A DNA stretch of 64,000 bases from Tubulanus polymorphus. Lineage: Eukaryota; Nemertea; Palaeonemertea; Tubulaniformes; Tubulanidae. Below the pieces are notes generated by a model that had not been told where the DNA came from, searched no databases, and worked only from the letters and a program-made list of their open reading frames with translations. The translations under genes were made by a program, and so were the position numbers. The stretch is from NCBI RefSeq assembly GCF_964204645.1, contig NC_134028.1, positions 1,736,001-1,800,000 on the forward strand. Reading direction: 5' to 3'. Below, one piece after another: positions 45,866 to 58,455 of this stretch (position 1 is its first letter; every line of letters begins with the position of its first letter).

Positions 45866-48800
45866 GTATATATTATCTACTATGCATATTTTCACGTGTG
45901 ATTTTTTCTTTCGGTTTTGAAAGTAACGTTTTCCGCTAATGGCTGCTTGGTGGCTATCTTACTTTCAATCGAGTATATCCAGCTTACATTTCATACGTAC
46001 CATTAAGAAGCCTTTATGAATAATCAATTTGTGACGTTATCTTTTTGAAATATTTTACTAAAGGAAGCACCAATTGTTTGTAAAGCTCTTTTAAACTTAA
46101 AATCTATCACTGAATTCTTGAATGTCACACAATCTATGTACATTGTACAGATTGCTTTCGATGTTTTGATTATGGATTTTTCGAGCAGTTTTTGTATTAC
46201 GTTTATGTCTGTTGTTTTTATTTGGCTGTTTATCAAATGTCGAATGCTGGGTTGTTGTCGTTTGTAGTAAGATTTTCACCATCTCGATCATTAATAACTT
46301 TCTGTACTGTATCTTTATTTACTGTGGAACTGTAGCCACCATTATCGCTGTCAGGGGACACTAGAAATTATCCGCCATTCTCTTCTATGATTTCTGTTAT
46401 TTCTATACATGGTGATCCAAAAAAGCAACAACCTCATACGTCCAATTTTCCGAGTCCTATCGACATTGATGGAAAGCAAAATTTAATTAGATAGAAAATG
46501 ACACCCAAAACTCTTGATTTCGTAAAGTAACTTTCGTTCCACTGCCATTATTATGAAACTTAATTATAGGTTCTATTGAATAGTAACTTTCCCGCAGGTT
46601 GAAGATAATACCAGTCTATAAAACCGGGCCCCATAGTTTTTGGTGTCATTTCCTTCATAAGAAAATTTCATATCCATCTTAGTGAAGGCCTTGGAAAGGT
46701 GGAAAAACACAGGAACCTCGTTATAATGACCTTATAAATGGAACTGCGTTTTTCGATATAATGATTTATGAGTTGCACGAAAACCTAGAATTTCGATATC
46801 AATTTAGCAAACTATCGGCAAAAACTAACAGTATGTTGTAATGATGTCTACTGTATGACGTTGTTTTTTTTGGACCACCCCGTATTCACTACTATCATAC
46901 TATATAGATAGATGAACTCCGTGCTGATTTCTTTACTACCATCGATTGAAAAAATCAATAATCTATACGTCTGGACAGGATCTAATCAAAACACCGTAAA
47001 ACCTTTCAATCCGCGTTTCGTGGCTCGACTGGTAAAATTGATGTTTTGTAACTAAAAGCTTACGGAATCCTGGCCAGAAATAGATAATGCATGTCGTACT
47101 TAGAAAACGGACTAATCTTTTTATTGATACGCATGTTAATAATAGTTGTACGTCGTTTTAGGTTACCTAAATAGAAGATTCGGCCCTCATTAATTGCCAT
47201 TTAGAATTTAGAAATTTCTAAAATGTGAGACTTCGATTTATGCGTCATCGACGACTAATGGATTTATTGTTTTGATTTTGATTGTGTATTTACGTAACAA
47301 TCTGTTTATAGCTTACATTTATTTCAGAAAGTTGTGCGCTGAGAAAACGTTCCTCTCCATATCACAACAATACACAAATACACGTTAACTAAAAATATGT
47401 TCAGTTTATATCATTGATCGATTGAATTATGTTGTTTAAGTACTAGGGGTAGTTCTACGCGCTACAGAATGTTACTATCTATATAGCTGTATTCTCTATA
47501 TATACCTTACTTTTGTTCTGCTGGTAAACGTTGGTGGATTCACAAATAAACTAGAATATTGGGCTTTAATGACAATAAACTTATCCAGTATGTTTTTAAT
47601 GACCAATACAAACAAATACTAGTATCATCGATATGTAGATATTCATACAATCTATCGGTGAAGTACACTAAGTATCGTGAGAATATTGAATTATTTATTG
47701 GAAATATGATAATAACGTTTGGAATACTTTGAATTCAGATCTTTTGAATAATAAACGTTTGACATTGGACACATGATTTCCGTAAATCAATAAATTGGGT
47801 CCCGGCCTTCGAAAAATATTTCACCCGTTTTATATTTAGCACACGATGAAAGTCCAGGTCAAATTGTCGTATGACTTTATTCATCAAATGTGTAATTAAA
47901 AAAAATAGATATGAAAGGTATATTTTAAGACGTTCTGTACGACTAACTACCAGCAGGCGTAGCGGCATGTTCTAACCCTGTAATCAATGTAACTATTTTA
48001 TATTAACTTTGAATGTTTTCTTTCACTAACAACACTTTCAGAAAGATAAGACTTTAATTCGATCGATGAATACAGAAATAAAGATCGAAATGAATAAAAG
48101 AACCTTCCCGTCCTCTCGCGCGCTGCGTCGATCTCGCGCGCTGCGTCGAGAACGCTTCCTCTAACTAAATCAATCGCTAAACCAAATAAAAAAGTTAAAG
48201 CCAGGCAAGGATGTGTGAAGCCTGCCTGTCATCTGTAATTTATTTCATTTTGTTTACGTTGTGTGATTTTGATGGTCATGCTTTAGTGTGTTGTTGTACT
48301 GTATGCTCACATATAGTAGTGGTTTATCACTTTTTTCGAGAGAGTAAGAGACAATTTTTATTTCCAAAGCCTAGTTATTCACAAAAAACATTCTTCAACT
48401 CTTCGACTTTCTCATAAATTTTCGATAAAATCTTTGAAAATTTTAAGTTTGAAATTTTTGTGTCAACTGGGCCCAGAACCGAGCACAATCACTCTATTTC
48501 CCTCTATCAGATCATAGAAGTGTATTCACTTCTATGATCTGATCTTAAGAAACTTATTTGATCACAGAAAGGTCTATGTAGTTATACCTAGAATAACACT
48601 GGTTCACATATATGTAAATCCTTTTCACGAGTAAATTTAGATAAGACGCCTTATTGACTGCTCCCAGATTCCAACTTCTCATTTTGATTTGATAATCAAA
48701 TTTAACCATTCTGCAACAAGCTCTGGAATAGTATTGTAGCGAAACTGGACCCCTTAATTCTTTCAAAATACCCTAGAATTAGCCTTAAATTCTGAGTTGA

Positions 48801-51800
48801 CTGATCTGTAGGAACCCTGGTATAGATATATAGAATTTTCTGTGTAGTGGTATGATATATGCTGAGGTTCCGTTTCATCCCCAGTACAAAATTCCATTTT
48901 TATATTATTATGTCTATGTTATCTATCTAACTGTATTATACAGGGTGTCTCAAAAATTGTGTTACCGTAGCTTTAAGATTAATAGTTCATGCTTCGATTG
49001 AAATAGATTTGTTTGGGGGTTTGATTGGTAGATGTTTGCTCGAGGAGGGAATGTTGATATGCAATAGAAAGTCGTGCATGGCTCTGAGCACTAGGCATTA
49101 ATGGAGTCGAACCAATATAAGAAATACAGTTCTTGCATTGTGTTCGTTTATTGATTGATAATCAGCTGCCAGTTGACATGATTTGAGACATTGATATTAA
49201 ATCAACTGAAACAGGTTTCTCCTTAATTAAATTGCTGGTCCGCTTAACTGATATTGTTTCATTCGACTCCGTTTCACATGACTTATCACTTCATTTCAAC
49301 ATTTCATCTCGGCGAACATCCAGGTCTACCAACCTTACCCCCCCCCCCCTAAAAACAATAATAAAGATTATAGTTAATGAATTAGTATCCTTTAAACTTG
49401 GGTAACACATATTTCTGAGACACCCTGTGTATTATGTATCTTCATATATGTGTTTCTGGGTTTTTATTTAACTGGTTGTTTTGCCTGCAGGATGCATCGT
49501 GCTTCACGTTACAGTTGTAATTCACTGGTTTTCGATAGAGTTTTCTATTTTGTAAACTTGGTCACCAGATGTTTCAACTGTTTACATTACATTGTTACCA
49601 GCTGGTCATAGGCAGTCCTATTTAGATTTTGAATTTAGAATCGGAAAACTTAAATCGTCATAATGCATAGAATTTAGAAACGAACATCATATGTTGGTAA
49701 TACATTCTAATAGAAACCAAAATCTTTATTTTCTTGTTTTGCGAAGTTGATTTTTCCAGAAAAAGCCAGAAGCACATTCTCTTCGCTATGCATTCTGCTA
49801 GTGCCACCAATCATCTATACGTATATTAAAATTAAGCCGGACGTAGGCGGACTCGCAAGTCCTTACTACGCCCGGCTTTAAATATGAAATATTTGAATTA
49901 TGGGCTCATTACTTCGAGCTATGACAGACTTAGAACACATTTTAGTTAGGTTGTGGTAAACCTTCAGTTAGAAATTTAAGGTGGATAAGAATCTATGTAA
50001 TTAAGGTGTGGCCGTAGTGGTATTTTAACCGTTTACGAATAGAAATTTATCTGCGTTCGATTTTAACGTCGTATTTCAGGTGAGAATGACCTTGACCGAG
50101 TATTCCGTCTGCCTAAAACGACGTACATCGGCGGAAGCCAGGAGGAGCTTACCCTGCGCGAAATCAAACAACGCCTCGAGGTAAGATTAGAAATGCTGAC
50201 TTGAATATTTTCATCAATCTGAAACGTGTTCCGACGTATGTTTTGTATATTGTAGGATATATACTGTAAAACTGTCGGGGTTGAATATATGTTTATCAAT
50301 AATCTGGACCAGTGCGACTGGATCAGACGAAGGTTTGAACCGCCGGGTATCATGCAAATGTCAGGCGATGAAAAACGTCTGCTGATGAAACGACTCATTC
50401 GATCTACGAGGTAATGAAACCACATATACAGTGCGACCTAGTTACTTCATCGGACCAGAAAATGTGTTTGTTGTGATGATTAAAAATTGTCCTTCTTTGG
50501 ATGAAATTCCAAGTTTTCTTTTTGGAATATCAAAGTTTGTTGTAACCGCTGAATCATTGTTATATCTGAGGTCGTTATATCCAAGTTGCGCTGTATCCCC
50601 ATCAAGCCATTAATTGTTCTGTTTTCTGTTTACGGTTGGATGCTACTGGTCGCTACAATTCGTCACATCATCTGTCCTCGGTGAAATTAAACGTTCAAAC
50701 TAATAATAAATAGCGTTATCAATGATTTTTTGTAGATTTGAAGAATTCCTGGCAAAGAAATGGTCATCGGAGAAACGTTTCGGTTTGGAGGGATGTGAAG
50801 TGTTAATTCCCGCCATGAAGATGGTGATAGATCAATCGAGTAGTGATGGAGTTGATAGTTTTATAATAGGCATGCCTCACAGGTTAGCCCGCGACAAAAA
50901 ACTGTCGAATAGTCGAGAATTTAACATCGGTTTTAAGTAATTCTGTTTGTATCGTTGATTTTAGAGGTCGTTTGAATGTCATAGCGAACGTCTGCCGTAA
51001 GCCGTTAGAGCAGATATTCTGTCAATTCGACTCGCAGTTGAACGCCGAAGACGAAGGCTCCGGCGATGTGAAATACCATCTCGGTTTGTCGCACGAACGT
51101 CTGAATCGCGCTTCGAATAAAAACATTCGCGTTTCGGTCGTCGCGAATCCGTCGCATTTAGAAGCGGTAAATCCGGTCGTGCAGGGAAAAACACGCGCGG
51201 AACAATTCTACCGAGGTGATACCGACGGCAAAAAGGTATTGTCCGATTTAAACTCTCTCCCGAGAGGTATCCGTTGGATTCACGGTCTGATTCTATGTAG
51301 TCGTCTATGGAAGTTTGAATGTTTTATTTACTGCTGTTTTTGAAGTTAGAAAATGTTGCTTTAGTTTAGTTTCAATTTCGTAAACGATCAGTCGATTCTT
51401 CGATGAATTAACTTATGCTTTTAACGAGGAAATTCGTACAAAATATCAGCTGCATTCGTCGGCGTTTACTGACGCTTTGTTCAGTCAGTCGTCTCAATCA
51501 AACAGATTTCATCTAAATCGATGTGGCTTTGCCTGTATTATTCTTATGGATTCCACACTGTCAGAATTGTTGAATTAACCGAACGAACTAACCCCCAGAG
51601 CCGGTTCGCCTCGTCACGACTAACTTTACCCCGGACACCATATTTCACTCTCCGATACGAACGCAGCTATTGGCTGTACATCTCACTACTACATATACAA
51701 TACTGATTGGATGTTGTTGCGATATGTTTGTCTATAGGTTATGAGTATATTGTTACACGGAGATGCTGCTTTCGCTGGACAAGGCGTTGTCTACGAGACG

Positions 51801-54800
51801 TTCCATTTGTCGGATTTACCGGCCTACACGACGAAGGGAACTATTCATATCGTCGTCAACAACCAGGTAACAATAACTAACAATCACTGAAAATCAACGT
51901 TAATCATTTGTGAAAATTGAAAATTAGAAAAATTAACGTTTAAAAATGTGATATAGAATCTCACACTAATGATGAAATATAAAGGATGAAATGTTTTCTT
52001 TGAGCTAATAGTTCATTCAGTTCAATGTTTCGACTATATTCCCTTATAGTCATATTCAGGAATACTGAGTTATGAGAAGCTTAGCAAACTCTGGGGAATT
52101 TCTCTTTTACAGATTGGATTTACAACAGATCCGAGATCGTCGCGATCGTCGCCGTATTGTACGGATGTAGCGCGCGTTGTAAACGCTCCGATATTCCACG
52201 TGAACGCAGACGACCCTGAGGCCGTCATGTATGTGTGTAAAGTAGCTTCAGAATGGCGAGCCGAATGGGGAAAAGATGTCGTTATTGATTTGGTAAGAGT
52301 TATCACAGTTTACAGCTACAGACTTGACTATGACTACCGTTTGAGAGTAGTTAGACTAAAATATCAAAATTCCCTCAAAATCAAAATGACTTCTAGCTCA
52401 TTTTCAATTAGCTACCGAGTGCTATTTTTCGAAGTCAAATTACTCACAATTAAAGATATGAGGTAGTCTGGTCTGCAGCTAGAATGAAAGTTTTTGAATG
52501 ATAAATTTTAGATTTGTGTTTTGGTGTTGTAAAGATGGAGAGAGGCTCTCGAGATGAGGTATATTCACCGACTCAGTTATTGAGTAATGTTTTTATCCGT
52601 TTGTTATATAGGTTTGTTATCGTAGAAACGGCCACAATGAAATTGATGAACCGATGTTTACTCAACCGTTGATGTACAATAAAATCGCGCGTCAACCGAA
52701 CGTCATGAATAAATACGTGGAGAAACTGACATCGGAAGACGTCATACAACGTACAGATTTTGAGGTTCGAATCTTTTGCCCACCGTTCCATTAACGTCTG
52801 TTCAATTGTCCGTCTTTAGTCAGAAATTAGTTTCAGAGTTTTCAACAGGTCTTAAACAATGTTAAGAACGTATATGCCCTAGATGTCTCAATGTTTAGGT
52901 CCGAGTACTACTGATTTCAGTGTTTTCAGTAAGAAATTAACAAGCCAGGTCCCTTCAAAAAACAGGAGGGTCCCATAATGTGTCACAGTCCCTGAAACGA
53001 AAGCTGGTTTGAAAGAACAGGTCCTTAAAAAACGACAGACGGGTCTGAGACCCAGGACCTGGCTCTTATTGAAAACACTGGATTTTGATTAGATTTTACT
53101 CAAATGAAATATAACGATGTTGATTGTTGTAATAGGCTGAAAGAGACACGTACGATCGAATCTGCGAAGAATCGTACGTCGCCGCTAAAAAACAAACTGC
53201 CGTACGAAACAGCGACTGGCTCGATTCGCCATGGTCCGGATTCTTTGAGACTAAAGACGCGATGAAACTGCCGGAGACCGGTGTCGATAAAGATACTCTT
53301 TCTCACGTCGCTGATGTATTTTCGTCGTGTCCCGATGACTTCGCTCTGCATCCAGGTAAAGTCTTAAATAATACGCAGTTGTCTGGCATTAAAAAAAATT
53401 TGGAAAATAATTTTGAAATATTGTTTGTTTGTTTGTCAGGTCTGAAGAGGATTTTGAGAGGTCGAAAAGATTTGTCGAAGAAATGCATGGCTGATTGGGC
53501 GATGGGAGAGGCCTTAGCGTGGGGTACCCTTCTGAAAGACGGGGTACACGTCAGACTCAGCGGTCAGGATGTCGAACGTGGAACATTCAGGTATAAAAAG
53601 GCTTCTTACAAATTAAAGGGATTGTTTTGATTTTTGCTGAAATAAGTTTCATGGATGTTTCAGTCATCGTCACAACGTTCTTCACCATCAGAAGATTGAT
53701 AAAGAAACGTACGTTCCATTGAATCATCTTTATCCAGAACAAGCGACGTACACTGTATGTAACAGTTCATTGTCTGAATACGCTGTTCTCGGTAAGTTCA
53801 CAGACAATCATTCTCTGCTCTACAAGTTATGCCTTTTGTATTGTAACAAAAAAAACCGATAATAATGGTAGGCCCAATGAGGAACTATTTTACAATGTCA
53901 TTTTTTTCTGTGAAAATATTTCTTGGTTACATGTGTATTGATGAATTTATTCAGTGTGCAATTTTTCAAATTTTCTTATTGGAGTTGACATTTTAAGTTT
54001 GTTTTATTTGATAAGTTCTTTGTTTTATCTTTGCCAAGTTTGCCACTCTATTTAATGTCTATAGTTTATGATTGTGTTTTTATTGTAGGATTCGATGTTG
54101 GTTATTCTCTGACTAACCCGAACTCGCTGGTGATTTGGGAAGCTCAGTTCGGTGATTTCCACAACACTGCGCAGTGTATAATCGATCAGTTCATATCATC
54201 TGGTCAGAGCAAGTGGGTTCGTCAGAGTGGTATCGTGCTACTCCTGCCTCACGGAATGGAAGGAATGGTACGATGATTCTGATTATTCATAAAGGCTTTA
54301 CGATACTTGCTTTGTTTATGTAGATGTTCATATTGATAATGTATCTCTCCAGGGACCGGAGCACTCCAGTGCTAGATTGGAGCGTTTCCTGCAAATGTCC
54401 AGCGATGATCCAGATCATTTCCCTGTAAGTTTAATTTATCGACACGACTTACTCAACTCATTTAATCAATCATACAATTCAGCCACATCCAGTTCCATGT
54501 TTTGATCTTTATGATATTGAATTTAATATTTTAACTGAAGTTCGTTCAATAAAATGATTGTCTGCATTTTGTAGGTTATCGGGCCAAACTTTGAGATGCA
54601 GCAGCTTCACGAGATCAATTGGTTTGTAGTGAACTGCACAACGCCTGCAAATTATTTCCACGCGATGAGACGACAGATTGCTTTACCTATACGTAAACCG
54701 GTTAGTTGAATTCAACCCCTTAGAATCCCTGCAGCTGATAATGGATAGCATCGGTTCAATCTTTTAATAAATCGTATTTCAGTTGATCGTCATGTCGCCG

Positions 54801-55809
54801 AAGAGTTTACTACGTCACCCGGAAGCTCGTTCATCGTTCGATGACATGCAAGACGGTACCCACTTCAAACGAGTTATAGCCGACGATAGCGCCGTCAATG
54901 AAACCCCGAAAAAGGTCGAAAAGAACATATTCTGTTCGGGCAAGATTTACTTCGAATTGATCAAAGAACGAGAAAAGAAAGGATTAGTCGAGAAAATAGC
55001 GATTCACAGAGTTGAACAGGTTTGTGTCTGAAATGGATAATTAGCATCTGTCTTTATTGGTTTAACTAGTTCCAATCCTTACTACACTTACAACGGAAGA
55101 ATAATTGTTATAACCAGTTCAGCTGTTGTTGCTGTTATCTGAATTGATATTTATATTTGCAGTTAAGTCCGTTCCCGTATGATTTAGTAAGGGAAGAGGT
55201 CGTGAAATATCCGAATGCTAAAGTATGCTGGGTCCAGGAAGAGCATAAAAACCAAGGAGCCTGGTCGTATATACACCCTCGTATGGAAGCTGTACTCAAC
55301 AAGTATCACAATGGAGAACGTTGCTTGTAAGTTCTTTTTCATTTAGATTCCAATTGCTAGAGATCAGCTAGTTTCAGTTCTATATTACTGAGTAATACGT
55401 CGCTAATATGGGTTAAAGCCTCACTTTAGCGTATCTCCCGAGGGTATCCTATTCTAAGCTGCTCATTCGGGCTAATCGGGCGGTTCTTGCCATTGAAGAG
55501 TCTCGAAACTCAAGGTTCGAATTCCTGCCGAGGGAGGATGCCCTGTAACGACCCAGCTAGGAGCAGATTCCTGGTAACTTGGTTGAGTACGAATACTTTA
55601 GTGTAATAGTATGAGTGTCTCATAACACACAGCGGTATTGGGACTACGTTCTTCAAATAATCAAAATCTTAAATCTTAATCATGTATTTTGTTTATTTAA
55701 TAGTTATGCCGGACGACATGCTTCAGCTGCGACCGCGACAGGCATTAAACAGATGCACACGATCGAATCGAACCAGCTACTGAGAGACGCGATGACCATT
55801 ATCAAATAA
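42851..55809 (+). CDS. OGDH: 2-oxoglutarate dehydrogenase E1 component
   Basis: Thiamine diphosphate enzyme of the TCA cycle (2-oxoglutarate to succinyl-CoA) in the mitochondrial matrix. Nineteen exons: 42851-43063, 43339-43527, 44381-44483, 50080-50180, 50256-50410, 50736-50882, 50965-51235, 51738-51866, 52113-52292, 52612-52764, 53136-53355, 53440-53590, 53664-53791, 54089-54267, 54353-54424, 54575-54700, 54783-55019, 55163-55326, 55704-55809. All phases close, giving 1007 residues, close to the usual ~1020. The N terminus is Arg/Ser-rich (presequence), then [21 protein letters not shown]. Later landmarks: [100 protein letters not shown]. Donor of exon 10 (GTTCGA) is weak. AATAAA at 56965-56970. 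Not OGDHL-specific; one gene is expected. Confidence 0.96.
45358..45451 (+). CDS. OGDH: Alternative, probably mutually exclusive OGDH exon
   Basis: Bounded by an acceptor (ATTGTAG) and a strong donor (GTAAGAC). It is 94 bases, entering in phase 0 and leaving in phase 1, exactly like the 103-base exon at 44381-44483. It encodes [17 protein letters not shown] and then [14 protein letters not shown], aligned with [18 protein letters not shown] and the rest of the constitutive exon: same GH..A.LDPL core. Including both would add 31 codons plus one base and break the frame, so only one can be used per mRNA. Mammalian OGDH and fly Nc73EF also have alternative exons in this region, linked to calcium response. 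Use of this exon gives a protein three residues shorter (1004). The product would still be the E1 subunit. Confidence 0.8.
45827..45863. repeat. (TA)n microsatellite
   Basis: About 18 TA dinucleotides, starting GATATATAT, in the large OGDH intron. Confidence 0.95.
46411..46879. mobile_element. Inverted-ended DNA element, 469 bases
   Basis: Left end GGTGATCCAAAAAAGCAACA and right end reading on the minus strand GGTGGTCCAAAAAAAACAAC, continuing CTCATAC against GTCATAC. Interior noncoding; around 46710 it holds a sequence (GGAACCTCGTTATAATGA) resembling the end of the Tigger-like element at 20502. No clear target duplication seen. Confidence 0.55.
48506..48543. repeat. Perfect 17-base hairpin
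   Basis: Arms 48506-48522 and 48527-48543 (ATCAGATCATAGAAGTG and its exact reverse complement) around a TATT loop, in the large OGDH intron. Confidence 0.9.
48941..49427. mobile_element. mariner-like MITE, 487 bases
   Basis: Left end CAGGGTGTCTCAAAAATTGT then GTTACC; right end GGTAACACATATTTCTGAGA then CACCCTG. Inverted ends of about 26 bases with a few differences. TA precedes the left end; the right flank reads TGTA, so the duplication is not perfect. CAGGGTGTC ends are common in mariner relatives. No transposase frame inside. Confidence 0.7.
49832..49882. repeat. Imperfect GC-rich palindrome
   Basis: TTAAGCCGGACGTAGGCGGA at the left mirrors TACTACGCCCGGCTTTAA at the right around CTCGCAAGT. 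Several bulges. Stable stem-loop in an AT-rich intron. Confidence 0.6.
55327..55703 (+). other. OGDH last intron with tRNA-like (SINE-like) segment
   Basis: Around 55440-55560 the sequence has a tRNA-gene-like layout: a loose A-box region (TAAGCTGCTCATTCGGG) and about 50 bases later GGTTCGAATTCC, a near-perfect B box, followed by a Pol III-unlike tail. It does not fold into a convincing tRNA, so a diverged tRNA-derived SINE is the best guess. Confidence 0.3.
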
Positions 55810-57824
55810 ATCAATAGATCTCGATATAATCAGCATCGACTGAATGATGCATATTTACTGAACTTAGTGTGAGTTTTTGTTGACAGAAATTTCGTATATT
55901 CACATAACTATGTTCGCTCACCTCGTATAGAATAATTTTTCCGGGGGATATCTATAGACACGGCTACAATTTACAAACTCTTTTTATGACTGGGTGTCTT
56001 CGTCTTTGGTGCAAGGTTAACAAATTTATGTTTATAAGTGAAGAAACATTGAGACAGAGATTGATTGGTTATGACCGCTCTCATGTTTATAGTCGATGAT
56101 GCCATCTTTCGTCTTCTAAAATTTCTGAATTGTGCTTGACTTGTTTATTCGTTACTCGGCTAAAACCTGAATATTTAGGATTATTTTTGAATAAGATAAG
56201 AGCTGAGAAATGAGGGTTATTCTTCCTTGCGATTGATTTTCGACGAACGATGTTTTAACAAAATGTGTAAATACTTTGTAGTTATTAAAGTTGAATGTAT
56301 TGAATACATGTTTAACTTATTAATGTTTAAGTAAATGAAAAGGGTAATTTTCGAGCTTTATTCAGATTTAGTTCGGGGTAAATTTTGAAATTCGGTTCTT
56401 CGGCGCAAATTTCGTGTAAATCTTCAGTGTAGATACTGGCCGCGTGCTGCTTGATAATCTACTGTAATAGGACGTGTAGTGTAACACATTGTATCGTTTA
56501 GAACTTGATATTAATGTCCAAACCTGAGAAAACTTGTTATGTAAAAAGTCTTGTTTAGTTTTTCACGCAATGTTGATCATCTGCCAGCTACATACATGGT
56601 GTGTATTATAGAAAATTATAAATTCTAGTGTTTTTGTGGATGCTATTGATAATAATCGATGCTTGTCAGACTGTTTATGAACGTTAAAGATGATCTTATT
56701 TACTCTTAATTAGTGAAGCTAAAGCCTATGTGGAAAGCTTACTACGTCTGTGTATAATATAACCTTGTGTTTAACAAGCCGTAGAATGGTTGCCTTTAGT
56801 TGTAAATAGTAATGAAATGTTGTTGGTGTGCCCAATTAGAATTTCATTTTTAAACATCATTTGGCTTGAATAGTTTAATCGTAAAAACTATAGACCGAGA
56901 AAGAAAGCAACGATTGGGCCATCGTCGGTTTCCATGCTATGACTTAAATGAGGGCGTAAGAAAGAATAAATGAATACTACTGCTGGTGTTGAGAGTATGA
57001 GAAAATGTTTGATTTGACTAGTTCTCTGCAGATAATCATTTTTAAATAGTCTATTTAGTTAAAGTTATATAGGGTAACGTGAGATTCAAAGTGACTGGTT
57101 AATATTGATTGGGTTTTTCTGTATTATTTACTAGATTTTTTCAATCAATCAAAAACACTCTTATTAGTGATTTAAGTTAGAAATCAAGAGTTCTGTCAGA
57201 GACTTACGAATGATTAGTTGAATAATGAAATTGTTTTTATGTGCGTTTTCTTTTCATTATTCTTTAACTGTTTAACTGTGATGTTTTTTCTCTTCTGCAA
57301 TGATTGACGCCAAAAATAGTTGTTAAAGCTTTGTTTAGATTTGTAGATTGCGTACGGTTTTCCCTTTCTCCGAAGACGCTACTGTTTTAGTGCACATTTG
57401 AATCTACGGTCCATCAATCAATTCATTGGCCAGTTCGTAAATACTTGTACTTGTTTTCAAAGGCAACTTTTAAACTTTGAATCGAGAAAAAATGAACAGT
57501 CTACGAAATGAAAAAAAATTGCTTGGCAAAAACTAACGTTCGGTTTCAGTAGAAGCCCATACGTTCTACCGTTCCTTTTGAGTAGGATGTCTGCTCTGCA
57601 ATTAATTCACGGAGTGTCAAGTAGGTGGCGCTTCTACTGTTGTATTGTCACCGCTTCAGTGAATGTGGATCGAGTAAAAACTTTCAATGCATAGAAGTTT
57701 AATAAAATGTCAAAAATAATTGTCACTTATTTTCCTGTGCGTGATTTGTTGTATTTCGGGATTTACCATGCTTTCAAAATGAGGATACAGCAGTAACACG
57801 AGGATCTCACAAAACAGCAACAAA
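55810..57824 (+). other. OGDH 3' UTR and downstream region
   Basis: Best polyadenylation signal AATAAA at 56965-56970, giving a 3' UTR of about 1.15 kb. Beyond it to 57824 no feature is recognised. Confidence 0.45.
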
Positions 57825-58455
57825 ATGAACAAAAGCATTTTTAACAAAAAAAAAAAACAGTTACCAGATGATTATTTTACAAAAAGTTTTAACAAAAAGC
57901 ATTTAGAATCTTATCATTGTAAATTGCAGCTGTATAGCAAGAGATTCTTGATCTTTCAAGATCCTGAAGAATTGGTTTTAACAGCAATGGTGATTAAAAT
58001 GCTTGGTTTACAGCTTCTAACGCATCTGAACATTTAGGATCTAAATGACCATCTCCACCTGAAAATATATGTCGAATAACCCTTAAGTCTGGTGTTCAAT
58101 TATGTTTCATTTCTCAGAAAAATGCAGAAATAAATACCGAAATCAAGTTGACGAATATCGTCAGTGAAGATCCTTTCTCCATTTACCCAGATTTCGATAA
58201 TGTTTCGATCGTTTATTTGCACGAAATCTACTTTGTGTCCCTTATTTTCCAAAACATCTGAAACCAGGAGATATTCCGATAACAGACTACAGTCATCTCG
58301 CTTTTCTCATTGGACATGTTGGAGGAGGTATAATCTACTTACATTTCATACCCTGTAATCTATGTTCCCTGTGGTCTACTACTCCACAACTATCGTATGG
58401 TCCATAGTGGATGAACACATTAGCGTTGGCTGGCATTATTACACTGGAATGGAAG
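57825..58455 (+). pseudogene. Broken coding-like region of unknown identity
   Basis: Segments with protein-like composition occur in succession but in different frames. First an ATG frame from 57825 (MNKSIFNKKKKQLPDDYF..., to about 57989, containing LIFQDPEELVLTAM). Then, after an acceptor (TTTCTCAG, exon from 58118), a frame with SEDPFSIYPDFDNVSIVYLH that stops after about 45 codons. Next a shifted frame with HLKPGDIPITDYSHLAFLIG, and finally a third frame with VDEHISVGWHYYTGMEG ending at a GTAAAG donor (58455). Either a decayed gene or a real gene whose small introns I cannot place. I do not recognise the protein. Confidence 0.35.

Larger units (their letters stand above)
44484..50079 (+). 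other. Large OGDH intron with alternative exon and transposons
   Basis: A 5.6 kb intron, by far the longest of the gene, containing the alternative exon at 45358-45451, a (TA)n tract at 45827-45863, two inverted-ended elements (46411-46879 and 48941-49427) and hairpins at 48506-48543 and 49832-49882. A GC-rich patch at 45640-45800 has open frames but no OGDH-like sequence. Confidence 0.6.

Noticed and set aside
55440-55560. Possible tRNA gene
   Set aside because: B box is good but the acceptor and anticodon arms do not pair; a SINE fragment is likelier.
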